Shown in pieces: positions 24,354-35,450 of a stretch of 64,000 bases of DNA. Source of the DNA: Gymnorhina tibicen. Taxonomy: Eukaryota > Chordata > Aves > Passeriformes > Artamidae. The number at the start of each line of letters is the position of its first letter. Position 1 is the stretch's first letter. The notes beneath the pieces are model-generated. The model saw only the letters and a program-made list of their open reading frames with translations, had not been told where the DNA came from and did no database searches. The stretch covers positions 806,001 through 870,000 of the forward strand of contig VXAZ01009369.1 of the NCBI GenBank assembly GCA_013399875.1, given 5' to 3'. The position numbers and the translations under genes are program-made.

Positions 24354-24451
24354 AGAAGAAGAGAAGAGAAGAGAAGAGAAGAGAAGAGAAGAGAAGAGAA
24401 GAGAAGAGAAGAGAAGAGAAGAGAAGAGAAGAGAAGAGAAGAGAAGAGAAG
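24354..24451 (+). repeat. (GAGAA)n pentanucleotide microsatellite
   Basis: About 98 bp. Bases 24361-24450 are 18 uninterrupted GAGAA units, preceded by two imperfect ones. The plus strand is pure purine. The pentamer is readable in every frame, so it gives Arg/Glu/Lys repeats on the plus strand and Leu/Ser/Phe repeats on the minus strand; these open frames are artefacts. The purity implies recent expansion and likely length polymorphism. Confidence 0.99.
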
Positions 24452-27400
24452 CTGTCTGAGAGCATCCACCTCAAAACAGGTTTCTGGTTTCAAAGGATGG
24501 GTGCCAAGACCAGACTTTTTAATTCCCGTCCCCTGCATAGAAACCTACCCCTTCAAGAAGCCATGAGGAAGATTTTTTGAGGAGTTTTCTTCTGCACTCT
24601 CTGTTTTATTTCAAATGCTCTCATAGCCCACTCAGCCTCAAATAAAGCGTGAGTGGTCTTGCAAAGGTTAGCAAGATCACCGTTTCATAGCACAGCCCCT
24701 TTACACTTCTTTTGCCTTTCCAGACTTAATCTCTTGTAAAATCAAGAAACCCAGAAACCCGCAAGGCACAGTGGACAAATGCCTGAAAATCCAAATGCTT
24801 GTGACTTGCAAGTCACTCAGATGACTTGATTCTCAGGAGGGAGGCCTGACATTTTCCACAAATCAGGTGTGAAAATGGGGAGAGGTATGTGCCTGCTATG
24901 AAAGCAGAGGCCAAGGATTCTAGTATTTAACATGAAATATATTAAGATAATAGCAGTAACAGTGTTTCCTCTGTATGATTTCCTCTTCCAGCTTGCACCA
25001 CACAAAACACAGAAGCTAATATAGTCATTCCTGCCCTGGTTTAACCCTTTATTTAATGCTCGTGGGAAGAACAGCAGTTAGGTTACAGACTGTCTAGACC
25101 CTATGCCAAGCTAAAAGGATAATTCAAGTCAGATCCACTGAAGAAACATCTTAGACATGAGCAAGGAGATATAGACCACACCATTTTTCATAAGCTTTAC
25201 AAGGAAGCCACTGCACTGGGATTTGTAAGCTACGAAAACAAAAAGCTATTTTTTGGAAATAAACGGCATTTAGATATGCAACTTGAACAAACAAGACTGA
25301 TAGTCACGATCTGCGATCATGAAATGTTTAGGAAAATTTTGGTTTATGTGATAAACCAAATAAGCCTTTGATGTCATATACTATGATGAAGACAGTAATC
25401 AAACATGAGAGAGAAAAATGAATATGTTTAAATGTGGAAGACAAAAAATAAATACAAATGCAGAGAAAAAATCAGAATTCGTTTGATAACATATTTGAAT
25501 GGTTAATTATCCTGACAGTCAAAATTTTTCTATTATTTCAACTTTAATCTTACCAATGTAGACTTTCAGCTATAAGCTGTTGAATTTTGCTGTTAGACAA
25601 AATACAGTTTGGGGTTTTTCTGTGGTAGTTGTGAATAACAGTATTGCGTGAAAGCCTCTGTCAGAGAATTACCTGAGATGCAGACTTCCCTGACAGAGTG
25701 ACAGAGAAGATGTTATTAAAAGCAAGGATCTTCATTTTAAGCTTGACATAAATGATTTTGTAAACTGTCAGGGATGACAACTAATAACTCTGAAAGGTCC
25801 TTCAGAAGGGCAGCAGTGATGAAACCAAACCCTGTGGGAACCTTGTTAAGAAGAGCAAGCTCCCATGGATCTAGAGAGGGGGTTAATTATGCTTCAGATC
25901 TGATCAGTGGATCCTGCTGCACATCCTCCTCAGTAGGAGCCAATGCCCTGGATGCAGCCAGGGACAGCAAACTCTCACTGGCTAGGTGCCAACACTAAAT
26001 TCCTAAAGCTCCTGTGATATGGGCACTGTCCCTGTGCTTTGTCTGTGTGGTTGTTCAGGGATAGCCTAAGCTCTAGGAGAGGCCAGGCACATCCAGGCAA
26101 GAATCAGTTCAGAGCTGGAGACAGGCCAGTAGGAGGCCAGTCAGGAGAGCTTTGGTGGTTCTTCAGCTTTGAATGTATTTAAAATATGGAGACTTTGCAG
26201 TGTAGAAGTCTATCTCAGATACAAGAAACAGGTCATTGCTGCATTGACTATTCACCCTGAATTGTGGTCTTGTTTCTGTTTCGATATCCTAGGTACATCC
26301 CTATATTATTTTCTTCAGCAAGGCTTAAAAGAAGGACATTTCCCAGAGGAAGTGAAAGGAGAAGAAAAAAAAGTTGGTATTCCATAGCTGTCATTATTTG
26401 CCATTTGTTCTTTCCAAGATGAGTAAGTTAATCCCCACAAAGCCAATGGCACCTGATGTGAGAGGATGGGAGGTGGTTCATCGCTTACAGGCTCGGGCTG
26501 GGCTCCGGAGCCAGAACTCCATGACAGGTGCAGAGCTCTCACTGCACCCCAGAGAGCAAAAGGAATCGCATTTACATCGTCTTGGGTGTGTTAGCAATCT
26601 TCGTCCATCCTTGAGGATCCCTCTGTTCCCAGGTTGTTGCTCCCTGCCTAGTGACCTGCAGCAGAATTACAGGAGCTTTTGATTTTTTTCCTGGAGGAGG
26701 GAACATGAACCTTACCTACCTAAATCCTCCCTTTCATTTAGGCACTTATTTTGCACTTATAAATATAATAGGTGAATAAATTATACCCTAAATTAATTAA
26801 TCTATGTAAAAACTATATCAAGCAATAAACAGACCTGAAGTGACAGCCTAAAGAGACATCCTGTACACCTCTGTGTGTCCTCTGCTTCCACCATCTATTA
26901 AAATGGAATATATCTCTTCCTTCCACCAAGTATAACAGTGAATAGTTATAGTTCCAACTGAATGGAGACCAATATTTTTCTATAATTGTTCATAAAGAAG
27001 ATATGGATTGAATTTCCAACTAGAATGTGACTCATCCTTCATTTTTATCAAAAGATCTGGGCAGCAGAAAATGTATTTGCCTAATTTATTTTAAATCCGT
27101 GATTAGCAAAAAGTTTGAGACACAATGACAAATAGGGTTTTCAAATGCCTAACCACTACATTCACAGAAAATGTCATTTATGTGCAGGACCAGTGGTGCA
27201 GCTGTCTCACTCTGAGAGTCACTTACATGCAAATGGTACTTGTGCGTCAAAGCCTGAACCTCCCTTTGGCATCTGCTGCTCCATAAAATAGTTCAGCATA
27301 CCTCAGATAGCTGCTTTCAAGGTATAATAAGTGTTTTTTCTCACACCATTAATGTATTGGGGACCTGGAAGAATACTATTTTAAATCTTCTAAAGGCTTA

Positions 27401-28069
27401 CAAAAGGCTTACTTATGTTTTAGTTAAGTTTAAATTCAGCTCACTAGTTCAGTTTAGTTTAATAGACAGTTACTCCCTATTCATCTGCACAGAGAAATTT
27501 TTATTTCCTTTCCACCCTCTCACCCTGAATCTCAAGTCAAATAGCCGAGCAATATTAAAGACTTTCTGAAGAACTCAGTGATAAATCTACATAACAGAAA
27601 CACGTGATGTAAGAAATATATGTAATTTCTCTTATTTTGGGTGTTTAATATTGGATACTGCAGAAGATAAAGCTGGATGGGTCAGAACATAAAGTCATGA
27701 AGCCTTAACCCTCTTAATCTTGTTAAGATTAATTAATTTGTGTCAGAACGTCAGAATGTTTTTAATACTGCCATGGTGTAGTAATGGTACTCCCCAATTC
27801 AGTGCCTCCACTGAGACTCTCCCAAACCAGAGGCCACTTGTGTGTTGCTCCCTCCTTCCCGCCCTTCCCACTCCATCAGGATGGACTTGAGAATTGGAGG
27901 CACAAAAGCTGAAAATCATGGGCTGAGATAAAAATGATTTACTGGAAACAGCAGTGAGACAAGACAATGAACGGTAACAGCAAAAATATTAATCAGAAAA
28001 GGTATGGGGCAAAGAAACAATTTATGGAAAGCCAAATACTGACTGGCTCTTCCCCACCATGCTTTCTCC
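24452..28069. other. Unique region, no gene seen
   Basis: About 3.6 kb with no recognised repeat or gene. Open frames at 25774-25998, 26169-26387 and 26374-26682 (plus) and 27743-27967 (minus) yield unrecognised peptides. The sequence around 26040-26680 is somewhat GC-richer. Confidence 0.45.
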
Positions 28070-28241
28070 CCCTTACTCCTACCGGTGGAACTGACGTGAG
28101 GTGGTATCTAATAACACCTGGCCCTTAGCCATGCCTGCTCGGAACAGAGCGCAGCAGCCCACAATTCCTGGGATCAAGGGATCCAGCAGCCTCAGCCTCC
28201 CTGGAAGCTGAGAACTACAGGTGTGTGCCCCTACACCCAGC
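28070..28241 (-). pseudogene. 7SL (signal recognition particle) RNA pseudogene
   Basis: Read on the minus strand from 28241, the sequence follows the 5' Alu domain of vertebrate 7SL RNA: a degraded GCCGGGC-type start, CTGTAGT (complement of 28214-28220), GGAGGCTGAGGCTG (complement of 28187-28200, 14/14 to the remembered 7SL), a GGATC..TTGA..CCAGGA block, then GTGGGCTG and a CGCTCTG word where 7SL has GGGCTG...CGCTATG. That last block separates it from a primate Alu, which diverges at this point. Farther 3' (28075-28150) the match weakens but keeps the order CTAAG ... CACCTC. It probably arose by retrotransposition. Divergence and loss of the 3' half argue against a functional SRP RNA. The left boundary is approximate. 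Confidence 0.82.
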
Positions 28242-28955
28242 TACTGTAAAAAATTAATCCTATCCTGGACAAAGCTAGGATGCTTACACATAAAAGGATG
28301 CTTACACAAAAAAGAAAGAAAAGACAAAAAACAAAAAAAAAAGAAGAAGAAGGAGACTTTCCAGCCAGTGTGGTTTCCTCTCTGATGTTACATGGAGAGA
28401 AAAGGGTCTTTTCTCAGATTAGACTTACATGGCTTGTAAGTAAAATTACCAATTCCTTAAGAGTGTAAAAACTAAAATCACACTTTGAATATTCTTGTTA
28501 TAATTTTTTAAGCCTGTATGGTTTCCCAGACTTTGTAAATGAGAGCAGAAAATACCTAAAATTTTCAAACCTAAAACTACAAAAAAGAAAGAAACCTCAC
28601 ATGCTTAGAAAATGTAGGTTATGAACCTATTCCTGCCAGTAACAGAAGCAAAGATATAAAATCTGACTACAGTTAGGGTCAAGTGAGGATTCACTGTGCT
28701 ACAGTGAAGATAGTTGAAATGAAATCAGTAGGATGTCAAGTATTTTGGAAAATAAAATGCAAAGTAAGTTTCACCACTCAAACTAAGCCAAACTGAGACT
28801 AACCTGTGCTCTTTCAAGGCCAGCTGTATTTTAGATGCTGTTTTAGATTGCTCAGGGTAGAGGATTTTTTGACTGGTGTCAATTTGATACCTGCACAAGT
28901 AACAAGAAATATTTATAATTTAGGAAGACAGTGTATAATTCACAGTAGCCCTTGT
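28242..28955. other. A-rich patch and unique sequence
   Basis: A 13-bp word (AGGATGCTTACAC) occurs twice at about 28277 and 28295. It is followed by an A-rich, AG-interrupted tract (about 28305-28352) typical of microsatellite decay. No gene seen. Confidence 0.6.
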
Positions 28956-29000
28956 ATATCGTATCATATCATATCATATCATATCATATCATATCATATC
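28956..29000 (+). repeat. (ATATC)n pentanucleotide microsatellite
   Basis: Seven perfect ATATC units at 28966-29000, preceded by one GTATC unit and a partial one. It is short but uninterrupted, so probably polymorphic. Confidence 0.98.
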
Positions 29001-30338
29001 AATCATCTTACATTTATTCCATAAATACTCATGATCTTCTAAGCATCCTAAACCAAGGTTTTGATGCTTGATCTGAGCATACCAGGGAATTAGGATTCAC
29101 TCATCTGATACATACTTTGCCACAAATTTTCCCACTTGCTTTTAGTTTTGGGATAAGGCTCCAAGCAATTAATTAGTTATGAGACAACATCAGCACCTGC
29201 ATAGAGTTGCAAAAATCTTCCAGAGCAAAAGAGACATCTGAAACTACAGCCTTGAAAATGCTGGTATTTTATTAGGTGTCTAACTGTGCATGCAGTTTTA
29301 CACGTAAGTATTTAAAGAGATGGGCCTTGGAAGCTGGAGTCCAGCCAGGTTCCACGTGTAAAAATAAAAACAAAAATGAGGAAAAAAAAGAGTACGTGAC
29401 TTAAAAATACAGGTAAAAACTACAGGCTACTGATGGCAGCGATACAGGTGAGATGACTGGTGCAATGAAGAGGGAGGAGAGCAGGTCTACTGTGTAATAT
29501 TCATTTGTGTGGAAGCTTGAAGTTATGCTTTTAAAATGAATTCAATAAACATGGGCAATATGATTTCAATCAACAGTGTTTCTAAGTGAATACATGATTT
29601 ATGTAATTGTATGAAAATGAAAGAAATAGAAAGCAAAAAGCCTAGGAATCAAAAAAAGTAACGGAGTTACAGTGGTTGAAGTGCAACAGAAAATGACAGT
29701 GGCAACTTCATTTTGTTTTCTACTTTAATGAAAATACAAAAAAATGTGTTAAAAGAAAAAAAAGCTTTTTTAAAGAGAGGTGACATCTAGTAAGATTGTA
29801 TGTATTGATTAGTACTTTGATATATGACAACGGGTGCACTATATGAACAAAGAAATTATAGTTCCTTTAGTTTAATATTCATGTTAGATAGAATTATGAA
29901 GACTATATAAAAGTAAAAGCATGTTCTGTAATGATGACAAAGATCTCTTATCAGTATGTCATGTAAATTAAGAAGAGGCAGATGAAAATTATAGTTGTAG
30001 ATGATAAACTAAAGATTTATACAAAGCGACAGATACCACTTCTTCTGGCTAAATTAGAAATACTATTTGAACATCCTAAGAATGTGAGAATGATCATTTT
30101 TGTCCCTTCATACTCTTTTCATCATGTTAAGGAAGATTGTAGAAAATAATTGAATTTATAACTTCTCCTGTGTTAATCAACCTAGACTACAGAGATTTTA
30201 ATCGAGTTGTAGTTCAACATTTCTCTTCTAAAGTGATGCATTTCTGTTGAATTTCTATCATAATTTATCGTAAGGATGTTCTGTCACCTTTCTATTTTTA
30301 GAAAAGATGAAGTTGTCTTTTTCACCTTTTGGCATTGA
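29001..30338. other. Unique AT-rich region, no gene seen
   Basis: About 1.3 kb of AT-rich sequence with scattered A runs. No open frame or repeat family is recognised. Confidence 0.5.
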
Positions 30339-30818
30339 CACAGAATCACAGAGTGTTTTGAGGCTGGAAGCAGCTTCTGGAGGTCATTTTATCCAAATCC
30401 CTGTCTCATCTCAAGTAGGGCCATCTAGAGCCATGTGCCTGGGACCATACCCAGATAACTTCTTAATATCTGACCCCAAGGATGGAGACTCCACAACCTC
30501 TCTGGGCAGCCTGTGCCAGGACATCATTGACCTCACAGTGAAAAAGTCTTTCCTGATGTTCAGAGGGAATCTCCTGTGTTTCAGTGTGTGCCCATTGCCT
30601 TTTGTCCTATTGAGGGCAAAACTTGGAAGAGCCTGGTTCCATCTTCTTTATACCCTCTCTTCACGTATGGTAAGATTCCCCTGAGCCTTCTCTTCTTCTG
30701 GTTGGAGCTTTTTTTCATTGGAGAGATGCTCCAGTCCCTTTAACATTTTGGTGGCGTTTTGCTGGACTCTCTTCAGTAACTCCTTCTCTCTTTTGTTCTG
30801 GGGAACCCAGTGCTGAGG
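30339..30818 (-). mobile_element. CR1 LINE, 3'-end fragment
   Basis: Reading the minus strand gives about 480 bp of the CR1 3' region. On the plus strand it begins with the reversed terminus 'cagaatcacagagtgttttgagg' and has 'ctctctgggcagcctgtgccag' at about 30500. Further landmarks are 'cctcacagtgaaaaagtctttcctgatgttcag' and 'ccttttgtcctattga' (about 30532-30620), then the 'gatgctccagtccctttaac' and 'tggactctcttcagtaactcc' equivalents (30722-30785). Plus-strand (30307-30684) and minus-strand (30648-30875) open frames here come from the repeat. It is followed at once by a same-strand LTR. Confidence 0.95.
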
Positions 30819-30850
30819 ATTTTCATGTGCATGTGTCACTGAATATGTAC

Positions 30851-31294
30851 ATTGCCTTAACCTTGGCCCACCCAACTGCTCACTTACTCTGCCTCCTCAG
30901 GGGCACAGGAGGAGAAAATAGGATGAGAATCTTGTGAGTTGAAATATAGTCAGGGACACTGCTTATCAGCCACTGTCGGGAGGAAAACAGGCTCAACATA
31001 GAGAAAACATTTAAATTAATTAACAACTGAAATGGATTTGGGTAGTGAGAAACAAAAAGACAAACATTTAAACAACAGATTTGCTCTCCTCCTCTGCCTA
31101 TCCAGCATTTTTTGTCCTTTCTTTAATATGTTTTCCCAGAGGAACCACTGGCTTGGCTGATGGGCTCAGTTCTGCCCTGAGGTTGGTGTGTCGGCTGTCA
31201 CGGCTGTATCCTGCATGGGGAAGCCCAGACCTCTTCCCTCAGAGGCCACCCTGCAGCCCCTTGCTTTCAACACTTCAGCCCAGACATGCAGACA
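30851..31294 (-). mobile_element. ERVL-like LTR, internally shortened copy (family of 33598-34686)
   Basis: On the minus strand this 444-bp piece carries the same landmarks as the plus-strand LTR at 33.6 kb. The 5' part has a GGGGCTGCAGGGTGG block and 'gagcccatcag'. The 3' part has TTTCTCACTACCC, then 'gagcctgttttcctcccga', 'tctcctcctgtgcccctga' and 'ggaggcagagt'. The central block of the longer copy, with its repeated 'gcagcccatgg' and 'ctggagcag' units, is absent, so this copy is about 640 bp shorter. The family is a very common songbird LTR as I remember it; I do not assert a database name. No internal retroviral sequence or clear target duplication is seen. Confidence 0.75.
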
Positions 31295-32964
31295 TGACCC
31301 TGCCATGGTCTTATATATGTCTTATGTCTGTGTCCGTGTTGTCATCTCAGCTTTTCTGTCTGCCCTCATGCCTGCAGTGTAACTGGGATATCTACCACTG
31401 AGTTCCAGAGGCTGGGCCACTCAGCCAGGGATAGAAAGGTTTCTCTAGGCACTTTCTGGCTGCCATTCCTAGCAACTGAAGGGTAGGTCTTAGATACTTT
31501 CTTGGCTCTGGTCATTTATGGAAGCTTAACCCTTACCAAGAAATTACAAATTACACCCTCTAATGAGGAAGCTCTTCTTTTTGTTGTAGTAGGGATTTTC
31601 CCAACTACAACCTCAATCCATGACCCTGCGCTTCAGTTCTTTCAAAATTCCCAGCGGACTGTCTTTATATTAGTAACTCCAGCAAAGGAGTTTTGGGTCC
31701 CTCTGTTGCTAAACTGAGAGAAGAATCTTGAGAAGTGCCTTTCATTTACTTACCCATTTCAGCTGAAGATAATAGTGCAGACCTAGATGAGGCTAGTATT
31801 AGGTTAAACATTTTTGATTTTCTTTGCTTCCTTTTTCTTTATTTGTTGCATTTAAAAAATAATGAATGAAACAGAATCAGAAAACCCTGGCCATTCCTGA
31901 GTCTGATGGACAAAGGACTGGAGAACAAAATGAAAATGCAATCAGAATTACTTGAAATGTCATGGACTTAAAAATAAAAACCACTGGGATAATTCCCACT
32001 CTGGATCAAAAGTCAAAGCAAACTAGCTTTTCATTGGATCCCACTGTGATGCTTTGGCTGCTCTTTGTAGGACTGAAAGGTATAGCAAAGAACTATTTCA
32101 TAGCAGCTCTGCTATGTATAATCGTCTCTTCTTCCTTTTTCTCATTCTTCTTCCTTTGATTGATTCTACAGCACCAAGGGTAAGAGTCATGACTCAGAAA
32201 CCCTGAAATTCCAAGTATTGGAGCGTTCTTCCTGTTGGATGAGCACAATAACTGAAGAGCTCACAGTACGGAAGTGGAGCATAAGACCCAGAAGTACATG
32301 GTGATAAAAGTGTACTACCATCTAGGGCACTGCGACATCAAAGGCACAAATCAAGGGCCCTGAATTAGATGCCTGTAGCCTTGTGATTAAAGCAGGCTTA
32401 TAGAGCACAGCAAGCACGGAGCTTAATCTCTTCTATTAGTTGGGGAAATTTAACCCAGGTCTCCCATTGCTGAAAGAACATTTTATATTTTTTTCTATGC
32501 TCAGTTCTTTAAAGAAAGTGTTCCAGTCTTCCAGATATACCAAGGCACCTCCATGATGCCTTGAGATTGGAGAGAGGAGAGCAGGCTATGAAGTCTGCTT
32601 TCCATGAAGATTTTTTACCTTGTTGCCTATTTCTAGGTGGTCGCCTGCCTAATCTTGGAATTTAAAGGTTTTTAGGATAATACACCTGCTCGTTCTATTG
32701 CATTGCACTGGGGTCTGTGTCTCCAGCATCTGCATGAGTAACCTGAAGGGAGAAGGCAAAGGTGGAAGGAGGAAGAAGAAGGGAAGGAGGACTTTAAAAA
32801 TAATCTGATGCATTCTGATCATCTATGCATGTCTGTCCTTGTCACTAAATCTAATTCTTAGTCCTGTTCTTTCAAAACTGAAAGAGAAAATCAGTCTTAT
32901 GGTTAAAAACCAGCCAAGAAAAGGAATCTAAACACTCCCCAGGAGACTGCCAGCACTGCATAGG
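31295..32964. other. Unique region, no gene seen
   Basis: The first 150 bp or so may still belong to the neighbouring LTR. The rest shows no recognised repeat. Open frames at 31502-31717 and 31962-32159 are short and unrecognised. A purine-rich stretch (GGAAGGAGGAAGAAG type) lies near 32763-32790. Confidence 0.45.
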
Positions 32965-33025
32965 CTGTACTCCATTCACAAAGAGCGATTGCTTCTGTAC
33001 TCCATTCACAAAGGAGCGACTGCTT
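32965..33025 (+). repeat. Two-copy tandem duplication, about 30-31 bp
   Basis: Copy 1 (32965-32994) and copy 2 (32995-33025) both read CTGTACTCCATTCACAAAG... GCGA.TGCTT. They differ by one inserted G and one T/C change. It is a small, slightly diverged local duplication. Confidence 0.93.
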
Positions 33026-33597
33026 ATCTCCCTGTTGTTGTCTCTCTCCCATGTTTCCCAAAACTCACCATGAAGAGAACAGGGAGCAAAGTGAATGGTT
33101 TCCAGAACCTGCAGGGATTGTTTCCATAATCATACTGTCCTTTTATCCATGGTTTCATGTAAAATGCACACAAAGTCCACTTTCAGGAAGCAGAGTTTGG
33201 ACTATATTTCAGTTACCATTTCAAAAACATTGCTCTCCCTTTTCAAGCATGGCTTTAAATTTCATCACTTTATCCTGAAATCACTGCTAAACACAAATGT
33301 TTAGGGTCATCCAATCTGCTCTTCTATCTCATGTCCTTTGCCAGCTTTTTTGCATTCACCACTGCCTAAATGTAGGTTTTTTTCCATAGAAGGAAATGAA
33401 AATTTACACACACACACACCCCTCCTCTTCCATCTGCCTTTCTCTCATAATTAGCTTTTTTGCTTGGCCACTTTCCTGGGAAACAGAAGATGTGTTTAAA
33501 GGATCTCTGAAATCTTGAGAGAAATCCTCTAAGCATTACTTCACAGCCCAAAGTGGTGATGCTGCCACCTCCTCCAGAGACTGGTGATGCACAGAGC
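33026..33597. other. Unique spacer with a short (CA)n run
   Basis: No gene. A (CA)7 run lies at 33406-33419. Short open frames here are not supported. Confidence 0.5.
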
Positions 33598-34686
33598 TGT
33601 GTTTGTGTATGGGTTTGTGTAGCAGCAGTCTACCTGGGTGTTTTCTCTGAGAAGCTTCTAGAAGCTTTCCCTGTGTCCAGCAGAGCCAGTGCCAGCTGGC
33701 TTCAAGATGGACCTGCAGCTGGCCAAGGCTGGGCTCATAACCAGCAGCGGTAGGACAACAGAGTTAAGAACTGAGAAAAAAAACCCCTGCACAATAGCAG
33801 CGAGAGAATATATGGGTGAGAATATACAAGAGAAACAGTCCTGTGGACACCAAGGTCAGCAAAAAAGGAGGCGGAGGAGGTGCTTCAGGCACCGGAGCAG
33901 AGATTCCCCTGCAGCCCATGGTGAGGCAGACTGTTCCTCTGCAGCCCATGGAGGTCCGCAGTAGAACAGATATCCACCGGCAGCCCATGGAGGAGCCCAA
34001 CCTGGAACATGTGGATGCCAAATGAAGGCTGCGACCCTGTGGGAAGCCTGCACTGGAGCAGGCTCCTGGCTGGACTCTATGGACCTCTGGAGAGTGAAGC
34101 CCATGGTGGATGAGGCGTTCTGGAAGGATTTGTGACTTCATTGGGAAATCACACTGGAGCAGCCTGTTTATGAAGGACTGCACACCCTGTAAGAGACACA
34201 TCCTGGAGCAGTTTGTGGACAACTGTGCTCCATGGGAAGGACACACATTGGATAAAATCATGGACAACTGTCTCCTGTGGCAGGGACCCCACACTGGAGC
34301 AGGGGAAGAGAGTGAGGAGACCTCTGCCTGAGGAGGGAGCGGCTAAAACAATGTGGGATGAAGTGACCACAATCCCCATCCCCATCTCATTGCACTGCTG
34401 AGCAGGGAGGAGGCAGGGAACTCAGAAGTTAAATTGAAGAAGGGAGGGGTTGGGGGAAGGTGTTTTTATGATTTGGTTTTATCTCTCATTGCCCTAGTCT
34501 GATGTGTTTGGTAATAAATTAAACCAAGTTCCCCAAGCCGAGTCTGTTTTGCCCATTATGGTAATTGGTGAGTGATCTCTCATTGTCCTTATCTCAAAAC
34601 ATGAGCCTTTCATTATATTTCCTCTCCCCTGTCCCCCTGAGGAGGAGAGTGGGCACACGGCATCCAGCCAAGATCAACACACCACA
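33598..34686 (+). mobile_element. ERVL-like solo LTR, long form
   Basis: About 1.09 kb in plus orientation. The 5' part has 'gagaagcttctagaagctt' (33649-33667) and 'cagctggccaaggctggg'. The middle is built of degenerate repeated units: 'gcagcccatgg' three times at about 33910-33990, and 'ctggagcag' at about 34053, 34154, 34203 and 34292. The 3' part has a poly-A signal AATAAA (34513-34518), 'gagtctgttttgcccatta', 'ggtaattggtgagtgatct' and 'cccctgaggaggagagt'. It matches a very common songbird LTR family from memory. A 176-codon minus-strand open frame (33764-34294) is an antisense product of the tandem units and is not a gene. No internal retroviral region follows, so it is called solo; termini are approximate. 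Confidence 0.85.
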
Positions 34687-35013
34687 GCCTATCAGAGCAG
34701 ACCCTAAGCTGATGAATTTTTGATGATTCTGAGGACTGAAGTCTTGGATTTAAGCATATAGATCTCACTAAACTCCTACCTAAAGCATCTTAATCTTTTG
34801 GGATCTGGAACAGAGGGCACTAAATACGCAAACCATGTAGCTGACATTTGCCTTGGGAGTAAGTGCAGTGAGAAGCATAAGAGAAAGGAAGCTTGAAATA
34901 ATGCCAGCTACCTGCTTTGAACATTAAGATAAAGGAAATGCAAGAGCCACTTTTTGAGCTTTTATATTTTATTTAAAAGTTTCATTCTATTATCTCTTTT
35001 AAAATACTGGAGT
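34687..35013. other. Spacer between two LTRs
   Basis: About 330 bp of unique sequence separating the ERVL-like LTR from the solo ERV1-like LTR. No feature is seen apart from the left target-site copy GAGT (35010-35013). Confidence 0.6.
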
Positions 35014-35450
35014 TGATGCCTTAGGTTTTAGCTTTTATATTTTTCAGATCCTCCATTGCCTAGTGTGTAACTCTGAAACTTCATATAGCCTGTTAGCTAC
35101 TGTTCTCACATTCTGGTTAGACATAACAAACCCTCTCTGGGCCTGAACTCAAGGACACCTGGTTGTCCCAGGCCCTGAAATATGTAAACTGAGCTTCTGG
35201 ACAGGGGGAGCAAACTTGAGGTAATTACATCATTACCTGAAATTATAACTGGAGAATTAACCCTGATATGCAAATGGACCAAACTTATAAAAGTGTGAAA
35301 AACCCGTGACCCAGGGTCCGTCTTGGGTGGAGCCCCTCAGAGGCTTTTGACTCCCAAGTTGTACTTTTGAAGGCCCTTCAAATAAATACCCACTTTTGTT
35401 CTCTTAATTTTGTGTAGCCTCTGTTTTCAGGTAGCCACTTCAAGGCATCA
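35014..35450 (+). mobile_element. Solo LTR (same family as 17803-18238), with 4-bp target duplication
   Basis: A 437-bp LTR starting TGATGCCTTAGG and ending CAAGGCATCA; the outer nine bases are perfect inverted repeats. It is flanked by GAGT on both sides (35010-35013 and 35451-35454), which marks a complete insertion. It carries octamer ATGCAAAT (35268-35275), TATAAAA (35286-35292) and AATAAA (35381-35386), spaced as in the 17.8 kb copy. Both ends are present with no internal region, so the provirus was lost by LTR-LTR recombination. The 4-bp duplication is typical of gammaretrovirus-like elements. Confidence 0.95.
35268..35292 (+). promoter_or_regulatory. Solo-LTR core promoter: octamer plus TATA box
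   Basis: Octamer ATGCAAAT at 35268 and TATAAAA at 35286 keep the 18-bp spacing seen in the related LTR, despite substitutions around them. It could still act as a promoter or enhancer for flanking DNA; nothing in the sequence shows that it does. Confidence 0.65.

Noticed and set aside
24253..24580. Arg/Glu/Lys-rich 'protein' frames
   Set aside because: Produced by the (GAGAA)n microsatellite.
33764..34294. 176-codon open frame on the minus strand
   Set aside because: It lies wholly in the plus-strand ERVL-like LTR and arises from its repeated GC-rich units; two other frames are open there as well.
34687..34698. CAGAGC present both before the LTR at 33592-33597 and at 34693-34698, considered as a target duplication
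   Set aside because: Using it would end the LTR at a non-CA terminus several bases past the recognisable end; more likely coincidence.
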